From Chitinophaga fulva (GTDB lineage Bacteria > Bacteroidota > Bacteroidia > Chitinophagales > Chitinophagaceae), in assembly GCF_012927205.1 (NCBI RefSeq), contig NZ_JABBGC010000001.1, positions 186,001-250,000 on the forward strand: a stretch of 64,000 nucleotides of DNA, written 5' to 3'. A model generated the notes under the pieces. The model saw only the letters and a program-made list of their open reading frames with translations. It was not told where the DNA came from and ran no database searches. Positions 8,645 through 17,847 of this stretch are shown here, in pieces. Positions within the stretch are counted from its first letter, which is position 1. Each line of letters begins with the position of its first letter. The translations under genes and the position numbers were made by a program.

Positions 8645-9784
8645 ATGCGCATAGGAATAGTATGTTATCCGACATACGGGGGTAGTGGCGTATTGGCCAC
8701 AGAGCTGGGCAAAGCTCTGGCAGACAAAGGCCATATGGTGCATTTCATTACCTACCAACAGCCCGTGAGGCTCAATGCTTTTCACGCAAACATATACTAC
8801 CACGAGGTACAGGTACCGACCTATCCTCTTTTCGATTTTCCACCCTATGAGTCTGCCCTTAGCAGCACGATGGTGGATGTTATCCTTAACCAGAAACTGG
8901 ACCTGCTCCATGTACACTATGCCATTCCGCACGCTTCTACAGCGTACCTGGCCAAACAGATCGTAAGCAAGCAGGGCCGGGTGGTACCTTTCATCACTAC
9001 CCTTCACGGTACAGACATTACCCTTGTAGGGAAAGACAAAACCTACGCTCCGGTGGTGACGTTCTCAATCAACGAATCAGATGCCATTACAGCGGTATCC
9101 GAGAACCTGCGTGACGAGACGTACAAGTATTTCCAGATAGAGAAAGAGATCTCTGTGATCTACAACTTTGTGGACACGCAAAGGTTCAGCCGCCGTGAGA
9201 TGCCTCACTTCCGCAATGCCATCGCGCCTAACGGTGAGAAGATATTGCTGCACGTATCCAATTTCCGTAAGGTAAAAAGGGTACCTGACGTGGTAAATAT
9301 ATTTGCCAAAGTGAGACAGGAAGTGCCTTCCAAGCTGCTGCTCGTAGGCGACGGCCCCGACAGGCCTGCCATCGAGTGCCTGTGCCGCGAGCTGGGCATC
9401 TGCGAAGATGTACGGTTTGTGGGCAAACAGGAACAACTGGAAGATGTGATGTCTATCAGCGATCTTTTCCTGCTGCCTTCTGATTACGAGAGCTTTGGTC
9501 TGGCCGCACTGGAAGCCATGGCCGCACAGGTCCCTGTGATTTCCTCCAATGCAGGCGGTTTACCGGAAATCAATATTCCCGGCCAAACCGGCTATATGAG
9601 CGATGTAGGGGATGTGGAGGGTATGGCTGCCCATGCCATTAAGATATTGCAGGACGACGCCCTGCTGGCTAAACTGCGTAAAGGTGCACTGGCGCAGGCA
9701 CAACGTTTCCATATCGATAATATCATTCCGCAATACGAAGCGTTATACGAGCAGGTGTTACAACAGCAGGCGCAGTTACTCTAA
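8645..9784 (+). CDS. bshA: N-acetyl-alpha-D-glucosaminyl L-malate synthase
   Basis: BshA joins UDP-GlcNAc to L-malate, the first step of bacillithiol synthesis. The N-terminus MRIGIVCYPTYGGSGVLATE is diagnostic for BshA among GT4 glycosyltransferases, and the C-terminal half has the GT4 nucleotide-sugar motif LLPSDYESFGLAALEAMA. The 379-residue length is standard. BshB and BshC are not in the window, as is common because the pathway genes are scattered in Bacteroidota. Its stop codon overlaps that of the convergent EnvC-like gene by 3 bases (9782-9784 against 9781-9783). Confidence 0.96.
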   Translation: MRIGIVCYPTYGGSGVLATELGKALADKGHMVHFITYQQPVRLNAFHANIYYHEVQVPTYPLFDFPPYESALSSTMVDVILNQKLDLLHVHYAIPHASTAYLAKQIVSKQGRVVPFITTLHGTDITLVGKDKTYAPVVTFSINESDAITAVSENLRDETYKYFQIEKEISVIYNFVDTQRFSRREMPHFRNAIAPNGEKILLHVSNFRKVKRVPDVVNIFAKVRQEVPSKLLLVGDGPDRPAIECLCRELGICEDVRFVGKQEQLEDVMSISDLFLLPSDYESFGLAALEAMAAQVPVISSNAGGLPEINIPGQTGYMSDVGDVEGMAAHAIKILQDDALLAKLRKGALAQAQRFHIDNIIPQYEALYEQVLQQQAQLL

Positions 9785-11166
9785 CGCCCGCGTATCCACC
9801 TTTCAGGGTTCTGTTGTACCATGTTGCGGTAGATCTGTAATTCTATCTCTCCACTGCTGGCCACTGCGCTGGCAGCAGCTGCACCCAGCACATGCCCGCG
9901 TTTTACGGACATGCCTTTTTTGACACGTATATCCACCAGTCTTACATAGTTGGTAAAATATCTTCCATGGCGCAGGGTAACCATATATCCTGCGCCTGGA
10001 ACGCTAAATACCATTATCACTTCTCCATCAAAGATCGCTTTTACCGCAGCCCCTTTGGGCGTAGCGATCACGATACCATTGTGTTCCACTTCCACTTTTC
10101 CGACCTTACCGGTGCCGAAGCGGCCGGTGATCCTGCCAGCGTCAACAGGCCATGGGAGCCTGCCCCGGTTAGCTTCAAAATCGCGGGACAGCGATAAGGC
10201 TTCCGGCGTTGCCGCCAGTACGTCCTCTTTAGGTGTCGGAGCCGGATCGTCTTCCTCTTCATCATCAGTAGCAACCGGCTTCGGTGGCGGCGGTGGTTTT
10301 TTCCCGGCTTTTTTAGCCGCAGCAATAGCACGTTTGCGTGCTGCCTCCTGTTCTGCTTTACGTTTTGCCGCTTTGGCCGCAGCCGCACGTTTACGGGCCG
10401 CAGCAGCTGCCAGTTCTCTTTTGCGGGCAGCCTCTATCTCCCGGCGGATAGCGTCCTGGATGGCACGATCTACCTGCCTGGCTTCTGCCCTGCTTTTTTC
10501 AATGTTCTGCTGGAGTTCTTTTTCCTGTTCCTGTAATTGTACGATCGTATGATCAGTTTCTTTCTTATCCGCGATCAACACGCCTCTCTGCTTTTGTTCC
10601 GTGTACAGGGCGCCTGCTTTTTGCGCACGTTCCTGTTCAAGGTTCTCCAGTTTCTGTGACAGCAGTACTTTGGTAGACAACAGGCTTTCCGCTTGCCGGC
10701 GCCTGTTTTCCCGGTATTGCCGCAGGTATTGGTAACGGCGCAGGGCGTCGTTAAAGCTGGTAGCGGAAAACAGGAAATTGAGCACATCATAGTCTGTTTT
10801 TGTCTTATAGGCATACACTACCAGTTGCGCATAACGGGCGCGCAGGGAATCCACTTCCTTTTCCAGCGTTTGTACGTTATCGTTAGTACTGCTGATAGCG
10901 CCATCTATCTGGCTGATCTCTATGTTGATGTTTTTGATCTGGGCGTTGCGGCTGTCAATTTTCTGTTGCAGCTCCCGTTGCAGTCCGAGGTTTTGTTTGG
11001 TAGATTTACGGGTATTCTGCAGGGTGCGGGTAGCCTCCTGTATTTCCTTCAGTAGTTCCTGTTTACGGCTTTCCAGCGCCGCGCGCGATGTTTTGTTACC
11101 GCGCTGCGCATACAGCACTCCCGGTAACAGCCAGCAAGCTATTAAAAATGGGATCAGCTTTTTCAA
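9781..11166 (-). CDS. EnvC-like murein hydrolase activator, degenerate LytM domain (copy 1)
   Basis: The 461-residue protein has a signal peptide (KKLIPFLIACWLLPGVLYAQ), a coiled coil over about residues 25-245, an Ala/Lys/Arg-rich helix (about 240-295), a proline/acidic linker, and a C-terminal M23/LytM domain from about residue 335. In active LytM enzymes zinc is held by HxxxD and HxH; here these read HNGIV and ELQ, so three ligands are lost. This is the state of EnvC/NlpD-type proteins, which activate periplasmic amidases rather than cut peptidoglycan. The start codon is TTG at 11166, the only one in frame with the signal peptide. It is paralogous to the gene just upstream and probably arose by tandem duplication. 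Confidence 0.9.
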   Translation of the reverse strand: MKKLIPFLIACWLLPGVLYAQRGNKTSRAALESRKQELLKEIQEATRTLQNTRKSTKQNLGLQRELQQKIDSRNAQIKNINIEISQIDGAISSTNDNVQTLEKEVDSLRARYAQLVVYAYKTKTDYDVLNFLFSATSFNDALRRYQYLRQYRENRRRQAESLLSTKVLLSQKLENLEQERAQKAGALYTEQKQRGVLIADKKETDHTIVQLQEQEKELQQNIEKSRAEARQVDRAIQDAIRREIEAARKRELAAAAARKRAAAAKAAKRKAEQEAARKRAIAAAKKAGKKPPPPPKPVATDDEEEDDPAPTPKEDVLAATPEALSLSRDFEANRGRLPWPVDAGRITGRFGTGKVGKVEVEHNGIVIATPKGAAVKAIFDGEVIMVFSVPGAGYMVTLRHGRYFTNYVRLVDIRVKKGMSVKRGHVLGAAAASAVASSGEIELQIYRNMVQQNPERWIRGR

Positions 11167-11218
11167 AAAGGAACGGTTTTAGCAATTTGGGTATCTGTTC
11201 ATTTGATTATTTGATCAT

Positions 11219-11274
11219 TTAGTTATCTGCTTATTACAGGTAGTCCAGGCATCCATCAATAAGCAGATAACTAA
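11219..11274. repeat. AT-rich fold-back element A between the two EnvC-like genes
   Basis: Perfect 17-base inverted arms at 11219-11235 and 11258-11274 with a 22-base spacer, inside the 125-base gap. It shares words such as TTTAGTTAT with the other fold-back elements of the window. Confidence 0.75.
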
Positions 11275-11291
11275 GTTTCTAAATAAACAAA

Positions 11292-12746
11292 TTATCTACG
11301 TCTTATCCACTGTTCGGGATTCTGTTTGGTAACTCCCTTCCAGATCTGCAGTTCCACCTCACCGGTATTTTCGAGGTCATTTACACTGGCAGTACCGATC
11401 ACCTGACCGGTTTTCACCATGTCACCTTTCTTCACGCGGGTAGTCTGCAAACGAACATAGGTAGTAAAGTATTGTCCATGACGGATAATAATCACATAGC
11501 CGGAGCCGGGCATTACCACAACGGATTTCACTTCTCCATCGAAGATGGATTTCACGGCGCCGCCTTTGGTGGTAGCGATCACGATGCCGTCGGAAGGTAC
11601 GGTGATATGTTCCATAACGGCATGTTGGTGTATCCCGAAATGTTCAATGATATTACCGGCATCCACAGGCCATGGCAGTTTACCACGGTTGGCCTCAAAG
11701 CTTTCAGACAGTGCCAGTGCTTCCGGTGTAGCTTCCAGTACGTTTTCGCTACGTACAGGCGTTGGTTTCGGTGGCTCTGGTGCAGGCTTCGCCGGTTCTG
11801 GTGTTGGCGTTGGCTTTGTTGGTGGCGGGTTATTCGCGGCAGTGTTATTATTTGCATTATTGGCAGCAGCGGCATCAGCTTTGGCTTTCTCTGCGGCGGC
11901 CAGTGCGGCTTTGCGGGCTTCTTCCTCTCTTCTGCGTTTCTCTTCTGCGGCTTTACGGCGGGCAGCTTCTTCCTCCATGGCTTTGCGGCGCGCTTCTTCA
12001 ATCTCACGGCGGATTACCGCACGGATAGCGGCCTGCACTTTCTGGGCGTCTTTATTACGCTGATTGATATCAGCCACGAGCTCTTTTTCACGGCCTTTCA
12101 GCTTGGTGAGCACTTCGTCTTTTTCTTTCTTGTCTTGTTCCAGGGTAGACCGCTGTTCCTGTTCCGTTTTCAAGGCATCGGCACGTCTTACACGCTGGTT
12201 TTCGAGGCTCTGGATTTTCCGGTTCAGCTGGTCCTGTGTAGACACGATATTATCTGCCTGACGGCGGCGGTATTCGCGGTATTGTTTGAGATATTGGAAA
12301 CGTTTTACAGCATCGTTGAAGCTTTGAGCGGAGAACACAAAGTTCAGCATGTCATAGGAAGAACGGTTCTTGTAAGCGTATACCACCAGCTGGGCATATT
12401 GCGCTTTCAGGGTGTCCAGATCTTTTTGCAGGGTCTTTACATCACGATAGGCGGTATTGATATCGCCGTTGATGAAATTAATTTCTTCGTTGATATTATT
12501 GATCAGCCGGGTACGGAGGGTGATTTTGTCCCGCAGTGCGCGCAACTGGCCCAGGCTCTCCTTGGTAGACCGTTTGGTGTCTTTCAGCTGAGCATTGGCT
12601 TCCTCGATTTCTTTTTGCAGCTCTTTTTTCCTGCGCTCCAGTTCCTCCCGCGTCGGTTGCTGCTGGCCGGTATTCTGGGCCACCAGCATAGCTGGTAACA
12701 ACCATATGATCAATACTAACGGGATAATCTTCTTCAAATATAACAT
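11292..12746 (-). CDS. EnvC-like murein hydrolase activator, degenerate LytM domain (copy 2)
   Basis: I start at the ATG at 12746 (MLYLKKIIPLVLIIWLLPAM, signal peptide ending LVAQ); the frame also opens 21 bases upstream. The 484-residue product repeats the plan of copy 1: coiled coil (about 20-240), Ala/Glu/Arg-rich helix, Asn/Pro-rich linker, then a LytM domain starting after the shared sequence EANRGKLPWPVDAG. The metal motifs are again broken (SDGIV for HxGxD, ELQ for HxH), so it should act as an amidase activator. It is the penultimate gene of a minus-strand run that begins with ispF and dut, an arrangement I know from other Bacteroidota. Confidence 0.9.
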   Translation of the reverse strand: MLYLKKIIPLVLIIWLLPAMLVAQNTGQQQPTREELERRKKELQKEIEEANAQLKDTKRSTKESLGQLRALRDKITLRTRLINNINEEINFINGDINTAYRDVKTLQKDLDTLKAQYAQLVVYAYKNRSSYDMLNFVFSAQSFNDAVKRFQYLKQYREYRRRQADNIVSTQDQLNRKIQSLENQRVRRADALKTEQEQRSTLEQDKKEKDEVLTKLKGREKELVADINQRNKDAQKVQAAIRAVIRREIEEARRKAMEEEAARRKAAEEKRRREEEARKAALAAAEKAKADAAAANNANNNTAANNPPPTKPTPTPEPAKPAPEPPKPTPVRSENVLEATPEALALSESFEANRGKLPWPVDAGNIIEHFGIHQHAVMEHITVPSDGIVIATTKGGAVKSIFDGEVKSVVVMPGSGYVIIIRHGQYFTTYVRLQTTRVKKGDMVKTGQVIGTASVNDLENTGEVELQIWKGVTKQNPEQWIRRR

Positions 12747-12842
12747 GACTATTTTAAGTAACTGCAATTAAGTATCAAGTATATAAACGATAAATATACA
12801 ACGTTTATTAGTTTAATGAAGATGACATTACCAGGAAATTTA

Positions 12843-13673
12843 TTACATGCGTTTATAGCTCGCCGGCGTGCTGAACGGGAAGGTCAGCGGTACGTCAAAA
12901 TCATAGCGGGTAAAGTCCAGCGCAACTTTGGTCACGCTTTTTTCTTCCACAAAAATACGGCGTACGGTAGGAAATTTCCGGTTGGCCACATTGGCATAGT
13001 CGCCATAGGTCAGTTCACAGGAACGTTTGATGGCGCTGGTACTATCAGCGTCCATTACCTTGCTCTGCTGCAGACCGTAGTCATCTGAAAATACGTTGAA
13101 CAGGCTGACAAACCGGGCATTTTGACAACTAAAAGAGATAACCGACGGTGTTTTCACGAGGCCGAAGACAGAGTCTGTAAGGTATACAGGATTACCAATG
13201 AGCAGGTCCTGTAAGGTTTTGAAGTCAAACGGCACACCCAGCAATTCTTCTGCATCGGCCATCCGTTTGAGGAACAACTGTTTCTCAATCCTATTGTAGA
13301 GTTTGAGGCTGTCGGGGGTGATCACGGCACGCATCACCTCATCGATGATAGGAGCGCTGACGGATATCCAGATGATGCTGTCTTTTTTCATGCGGATAGT
13401 AGCCGTGAGATTGTTATGGCTTTTGTTTTCTGTTTCAATAGCCAGTTTCATCCTGCCGGAGAACGTATTAAAGTCGATGTTATTCTTGCGGATACCTTTC
13501 AACATATTGCTGATAAAGGCGTTCCGCTCTTCTGCGGAGGTAGTGTCCCGGTGAGCAGCTACCCTGCTGGTATCTGTGGCCGGGAAGGTATTGCGTGACA
13601 GTTTTTTCGGGTGACGGCAGGCGGTAAAGGCCAGGCCGGCTATTCCTATTAATAACAGTAGTGTTTTTTTCAT
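12843..13673 (-). CDS. DUF4292 domain-containing lipoprotein
   Basis: The start at 13673 gives MKKTLLLLIGIAGLAFTAC, a lipoprotein signal with lipobox LAFTAC; the frame opens 36 bases earlier but that would displace the signal. The 276-residue product matches DUF4292, a beta-rich domain related in shape to LolB/LolA-type lipid-binding proteins, with the segment NDFNTFSGRMKLAIE-like near residue 60 and DSIIWISVSAPIIDEVMRA near 100. It probably sits on the outer membrane; function unproven. It follows the TPR lipoprotein gene by 68 bases in the same direction. Confidence 0.88.
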   Translation of the reverse strand: MKKTLLLLIGIAGLAFTACRHPKKLSRNTFPATDTSRVAAHRDTTSAEERNAFISNMLKGIRKNNIDFNTFSGRMKLAIETENKSHNNLTATIRMKKDSIIWISVSAPIIDEVMRAVITPDSLKLYNRIEKQLFLKRMADAEELLGVPFDFKTLQDLLIGNPVYLTDSVFGLVKTPSVISFSCQNARFVSLFNVFSDDYGLQQSKVMDADSTSAIKRSCELTYGDYANVANRKFPTVRRIFVEEKSVTKVALDFTRYDFDVPLTFPFSTPASYKRM

Positions 13674-13741
13674 GCAGCGATAAGCTTTTAGCGGTATCAG
13701 CGCTACCAACGGTGGTGTGAACGGGCATTCCCGGCTGAAGG

Positions 13742-15475
13742 CTATTGAATGTATTTTTTTTCAGCGATCTTACGGACAAGGCCCACAGAGGTAGCCCCTT
13801 TGTCTTTGGCCTTCTGCCAGTATTCCACCGCTTTTGTGACATCTTTCAGGTTAAACAGTATGTCCCCGTAATGCTCGAGCACATTTGGATTCTGCTGTGC
13901 TTCGGGAAATTGCAGGGCTTTCTCTATCCAGTGCCTGGCATCCTCAAATTTGTCTTGCCGGAACAGGATCCAGGCGTAAGTGTCCATATAAGTAGGACTC
14001 TCCGGTTCCAGGTCCAGTGACCGTTTAGACATTTCCGCGGCATGGACCAGGTTTTCACCGCGTAGTGACAGGTAATAACTGTAATTGTTGAGTACCAGCG
14101 CATCGTCGGGGCGTAACAGGAGTGCTTTTTCATAACTGCTGTCAGACTGCAGGTGCTGTCCTGTAGCATGATAGGCGTCTCCGAGCAACGACTGTACGTC
14201 GGCCATAAATTTCTTTTCCCCATTGCCTATTTCCAATGCTTTGTTCAGTGCACCGATGGCGGCGGGATATTGCTGTAACAGGAAACTGGCCACTCCTTTA
14301 AAGTAGTAGCCCATAAATTCTTTCGGGAATTTATCTGTTACGGTATTACTGAGTGCCAGCAATGCATTGGGATCTTCCTTGCGGGAATAAATCCACATCA
14401 GCTGGTACCATACCGAAAAGCGGCTGGAGTCAAGGCTCAGCGCTTTGGTATAATTCTGTTGGGCGCTGTCCAGCATATCAGCCTGTGAGAACATATCCCC
14501 TCTCAGGGCGTAGGCCTTGGCTTCTTTTGGATGAGCGTTTACAATCAGGGAAGTAAGCTCCAGGCCTTCTTCCACTTTAGTAGAATCCAACTGCATCATC
14601 TGCAGGTAAGGATATACGTAGGCTACTTTTTCATCGATACTGTAAGTCGGATTAGCGAAGGCGCGGGTCAGGTAAGCCCAGTAACCGGCCTTGTCACCGC
14701 TCTTCTTCGCATAGGTGGCGAGGCCTAGCAATGCCCGGGCATTATCCGGGTCTTTACGCAGCACATCGTTGTAGATAGCGATAGCGTCAGCAGTGCGATC
14801 GTTGGCATCATACACTTCTGCCAACAGGAAATAATAGCGCAGTTCCTGCGGATTGTTATCAATCAGTTTACGGATTTCGGTTGCTGCCGCGTCTACCTGG
14901 CTCATTTTAAGCAGTAGCCGTTGTTTTTGGTAGATGACTTCCTCTACTACCCCTGTTTTTTTCTCCAGCTGACTAAATACTGCCAGTGCGGATGCCGGCT
15001 TGTTTGCTTTGGCAAGGAACATGGCCTTGTTGTACAGGTAGTCTTCGTTTTCGGGGTAACGGGCAGTCAGTTTATCAAAAACGGCAGCAGCGCTGTCAAA
15101 TTGTTCGTTGACAGCAAAAGCGTCAGCCAGTGTTATCTGGAACCAGTGATTATCGGGGTCCATGCTGGCGGCCCTACGGGCGAAGCCAAGCGCGTAGCCC
15201 GGGTTCTGGACTTCCATAAACAGGCGGGCCAGTTCATAATAGGCGGTGGGATTATTCTTGTTTAACCGCAGGTAGTCGGAGTATTGGGTGATGGCCGTGC
15301 GGAAGTCGCCCAACATCTTGGAGCGCTGGGCTGCAAAGAAAAGGCTGTCTGCCCGCTGCTCCAGCACAGCAGGGTCTTTGATCACAGCAGTATGGTGCAG
15401 TGCTTTTTTAGGCCCGCTGCACGCGCCTGTGATCAATATACCAGCAACACCTATAACGGTTAAGAATACACGCAT
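13742..15475 (-). CDS. TPR-repeat lipoprotein
   Basis: The 577-residue protein opens with a lipoprotein signal (MRVFLTVIGVAGILITGAC) and then consists almost entirely of tetratricopeptide repeats, about 14 of them, recognisable by spaced A/G-Y-A patterns (for example PTAYYELARLFMEVQNPGYA and DAYHATGQHLQSDSSYEKAL). TPR arrays bind other proteins; the partner here is unknown, but the position between dut and the DUF4292 and EnvC-like genes points to a role at the envelope. Its ATG lies 3 bases after the dut stop, so the two are translated from one message. Confidence 0.9.
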   Translation of the reverse strand: MRVFLTVIGVAGILITGACSGPKKALHHTAVIKDPAVLEQRADSLFFAAQRSKMLGDFRTAITQYSDYLRLNKNNPTAYYELARLFMEVQNPGYALGFARRAASMDPDNHWFQITLADAFAVNEQFDSAAAVFDKLTARYPENEDYLYNKAMFLAKANKPASALAVFSQLEKKTGVVEEVIYQKQRLLLKMSQVDAAATEIRKLIDNNPQELRYYFLLAEVYDANDRTADAIAIYNDVLRKDPDNARALLGLATYAKKSGDKAGYWAYLTRAFANPTYSIDEKVAYVYPYLQMMQLDSTKVEEGLELTSLIVNAHPKEAKAYALRGDMFSQADMLDSAQQNYTKALSLDSSRFSVWYQLMWIYSRKEDPNALLALSNTVTDKFPKEFMGYYFKGVASFLLQQYPAAIGALNKALEIGNGEKKFMADVQSLLGDAYHATGQHLQSDSSYEKALLLRPDDALVLNNYSYYLSLRGENLVHAAEMSKRSLDLEPESPTYMDTYAWILFRQDKFEDARHWIEKALQFPEAQQNPNVLEHYGDILFNLKDVTKAVEYWQKAKDKGATSVGLVRKIAEKKYIQ

Positions 15476-15478
15476 TTA

Positions 15479-15922
15479 TCAGGATTTACCGGTATGACCG
15501 AAGCCACCTTCACCGCGAACGGTTTCGTTCAGCACTTCCACAGGTTGCATAACTGCCTGTACATAGGGAGCGATGATCATTTGGGCTACACGATCTCCGG
15601 GTTGTATCGTTTGTGGTTCGTTGGACAGGTTGATCATAATTACTTTGACCTCTCCTCTGTAATCCGCGTCAATGGTACCAGGCGAATTTGGTATGGTCAG
15701 GCCTTGTTTAAAAGCCAGGCCGCTGCGCGGACGGATCTGCGCCTCGTAACCTACAGGCAGTTCCATAAAAAGACCGGTTGGTACCAATACCCTTTCCAAT
15801 GGCTGGAGCGTCAGCGCCGTCTCCAGGTGTGCACGCAGGTCCATACCTGCAGCTTGGTCGGTTGCATAAGACGGCAATTCATTATCCGACTTATTAATGA
15901 TTTTCACAATTATATCAGCCAT
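15479..15922 (-). CDS. dut: dUTP diphosphatase
   Basis: The 147-residue trimeric-type dUTPase hydrolyses dUTP to dUMP and pyrophosphate, keeping uracil out of DNA and feeding dTMP synthesis. The five family motifs are present in order: [35 protein letters not shown] and the glycine-rich C-terminal arm [11 protein letters not shown] that closes over the active site. Length is standard. It is downstream of ispF by 20 bases. Confidence 0.98.
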   Translation of the reverse strand: MADIIVKIINKSDNELPSYATDQAAGMDLRAHLETALTLQPLERVLVPTGLFMELPVGYEAQIRPRSGLAFKQGLTIPNSPGTIDADYRGEVKVIMINLSNEPQTIQPGDRVAQMIIAPYVQAVMQPVEVLNETVRGEGGFGHTGKS

Positions 15923-15942
15923 TGAGCAAAGATAATTTATTA

Positions 15943-16431
15943 TTATTTAGCGATTTTCTCCAATAACACAACAGCATGGGCAGTAACGCCTTCCTCACGT
16001 CCGACAAAACCCAGTTTTTCCGTTGTGGTGGCCTTTACAGACACATCTTCCAGTCCTATACGCAGTATTTCCGCAATTACTGCCTGCATCTCCGGCACAT
16101 AAGGCTTGATTTTAGGGGCCTGCAGGCACAGGGTACTGTCCACATTCACCACACCATACCCTTTTTCACCGATCAACTGAGCGCAGCGGGCCAGCAGTAT
16201 CTTGCTGTCAATATTTTTATAGGTATTGTCCGTATCCGGGAAATGTACGCCGATATCACCCAGCGACAGCGCTCCGAGCATAGCATCACAGATAGCATGC
16301 AACAGCACATCGGCGTCACTATGCCCCAATGCTCCCTTGTGGTGCGGCACTTTCACACCGCCCAGCCAGAAATCCCGGCCTTCCACCAGCTGATGAAAAT
16401 CTACTCCCAGACCAATACGTATACTACTCAT
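15943..16431 (-). CDS. ispF: 2-C-methyl-D-erythritol 2,4-cyclodiphosphate synthase
   Basis: IspF makes the cyclic diphosphate in the non-mevalonate isoprenoid pathway. The zinc ligands are visible at D11, H13 (GLGVDFHQ) and H45 ([13 protein letters not shown]), and the C-terminal [16 protein letters not shown] segment is typical. The 162-residue length fits. A terminator at 16484-16512 separates it from porV, so it probably starts the ispF-dut-TPR-DUF4292-envC unit. Confidence 0.98.
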   Translation of the reverse strand: MSSIRIGLGVDFHQLVEGRDFWLGGVKVPHHKGALGHSDADVLLHAICDAMLGALSLGDIGVHFPDTDNTYKNIDSKILLARCAQLIGEKGYGVVNVDSTLCLQAPKIKPYVPEMQAVIAEILRIGLEDVSVKATTTEKLGFVGREEGVTAHAVVLLEKIAK

Positions 16432-16483
16432 AGCTTATATTTTAAAACATTTATGCCAATCCGCAAGGTAAGGCTTTAAATAT

Positions 16484-16512
16484 AAAAATCCCCCCGTTAA
16501 AAAACGGAGGGA
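16484..16512 (-). terminator. Intrinsic terminator after porV
   Basis: Read on the minus strand, a stem of about nine pairs (one G-T) with a TTTT loop is followed by a TTTTTATA tract. It closes the porU-porV unit before ispF. Confidence 0.8.
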
Positions 16513-16563
16513 CGGAATATATTTTGGAATTTTTTGATTTAGAAATTTTCTTGATTTGTAGCC

Positions 16564-17739
16564 TTACCAGCCAGTCCTGCTGTCTTCATTGCGGGCGCCC
16601 AGATCGAACGTCAGCGTGAAGCGCAGTGTGTTGGACAACGGATTACGCTGTATACCGGAACCGGAAGGTACGAGGTAAGAAAAGTTCAAACCGAAAATAT
16701 CATACTTGATACCAACCCCGGCAGTAACATACTTACGGTTGCCTTTTAACTTGTTTTCGTTGAAATACCCCGCTCTTACGGCAAACATATGGTTGTACCA
16801 GTATTCAGCACCAACAGAATACATCAGTTCCTGTAATTCTTCTTTAAAGCCTCCCGGAGCATCACCGAAAGAACTAAACATTCCCTGCAGCACACCTTTT
16901 TCTTTGTACGCACCGGTGGAATCCGGAGTAGGCACCAACAGTTTGTTGATATCAAGCGCAAAGGTCAGCTGATTGGTCTCATCAAGGGCAAACGTGTAGG
17001 CAGCACCGAGACCCAGGTTGGTAGGCAGAAAGTCTTTATTCTGCGCTGAACTGGTATACGAAATTTTAGTACCGATATTGGAAATAGACGCACCAAGGCT
17101 TAAACGGTTGGTGAGCCCATCGTCTTTTTCATATTCTTTGGTGTAGAAGGCGGAGAGGTCCGCAGCAAAAGCTTTCGCTGCACGGATGGTAGCGCTGCCG
17201 TTGGATTGTCCACCGGCCAGGTTGGAATAGATATACCGTCCGGTTAATCCCATGGAGAAATTATCAGACAACTTACGGGCATAACCGGCATCCAATGCAA
17301 ATTCACGCGGACGGAAATCCCCGAGGTCCTGGTTGGTGACATCCCGGAAGTTGATAGACCCTAATGAAAAATAACGGAGCGATGCAGAGATAGCCTGGTA
17401 CTCATCCAGCTTCGTATATCCGCTGACGGTCGCCAGGAATACGTCATTCACCAGTTCCTTCAGCCACGGCGTATAAGTCACTGCCACACCTGACTTGGAT
17501 TCCGCAAATGGCAGTTTGGACAAGTTCCAGTAAATGGAAGATGCATCAGGTGAAATGGCTAAACCCACGTCTCCCATAGCGCCGCTTCTGGCGTCCGGGG
17601 TTATGCGGAGAAAAGGCACCGCAGTATTAATCGTATTGGTACGGCCATCAATCTGATCTGAATTAATCTGGGCTGAGGTTTCAAAACTGCTGAAAGTACC
17701 GTATATGAACACAAGGCTCAAAGCTACCTTTCGGATCAT
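16564..17739 (-). CDS. porV: Type IX secretion system outer membrane protein PorV (LptO)
   Basis: The 391-residue beta-barrel protein has a signal peptide (MIRKVALSLVFIYGTFSSFETSAQ) and the PorV opening NTAVPFLRITPDARSGAMGDVG, followed by SPDASSIYWNLSKLPF and C-terminal barrel strands. PorV binds the C-terminal signal of type IX cargo leaving the Sov translocon and carries it to the sortase PorU. The gene is directly downstream of porU (108-base gap), which matches the functional complex. A terminator follows. Confidence 0.95.
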   Translation of the reverse strand: MIRKVALSLVFIYGTFSSFETSAQINSDQIDGRTNTINTAVPFLRITPDARSGAMGDVGLAISPDASSIYWNLSKLPFAESKSGVAVTYTPWLKELVNDVFLATVSGYTKLDEYQAISASLRYFSLGSINFRDVTNQDLGDFRPREFALDAGYARKLSDNFSMGLTGRYIYSNLAGGQSNGSATIRAAKAFAADLSAFYTKEYEKDDGLTNRLSLGASISNIGTKISYTSSAQNKDFLPTNLGLGAAYTFALDETNQLTFALDINKLLVPTPDSTGAYKEKGVLQGMFSSFGDAPGGFKEELQELMYSVGAEYWYNHMFAVRAGYFNENKLKGNRKYVTAGVGIKYDIFGLNFSYLVPSGSGIQRNPLSNTLRFTLTFDLGARNEDSRTGW

Positions 17740-17847
17740 GCAACGTTCGTATTTTGATAGGGTGTAAAAATAAGCTTAATTATTAATATTAAAATGAAAT
17801 GGGGGTTGGTAAAGGGATCATGTCAAATCTGCTCTCCCATGCATGGG

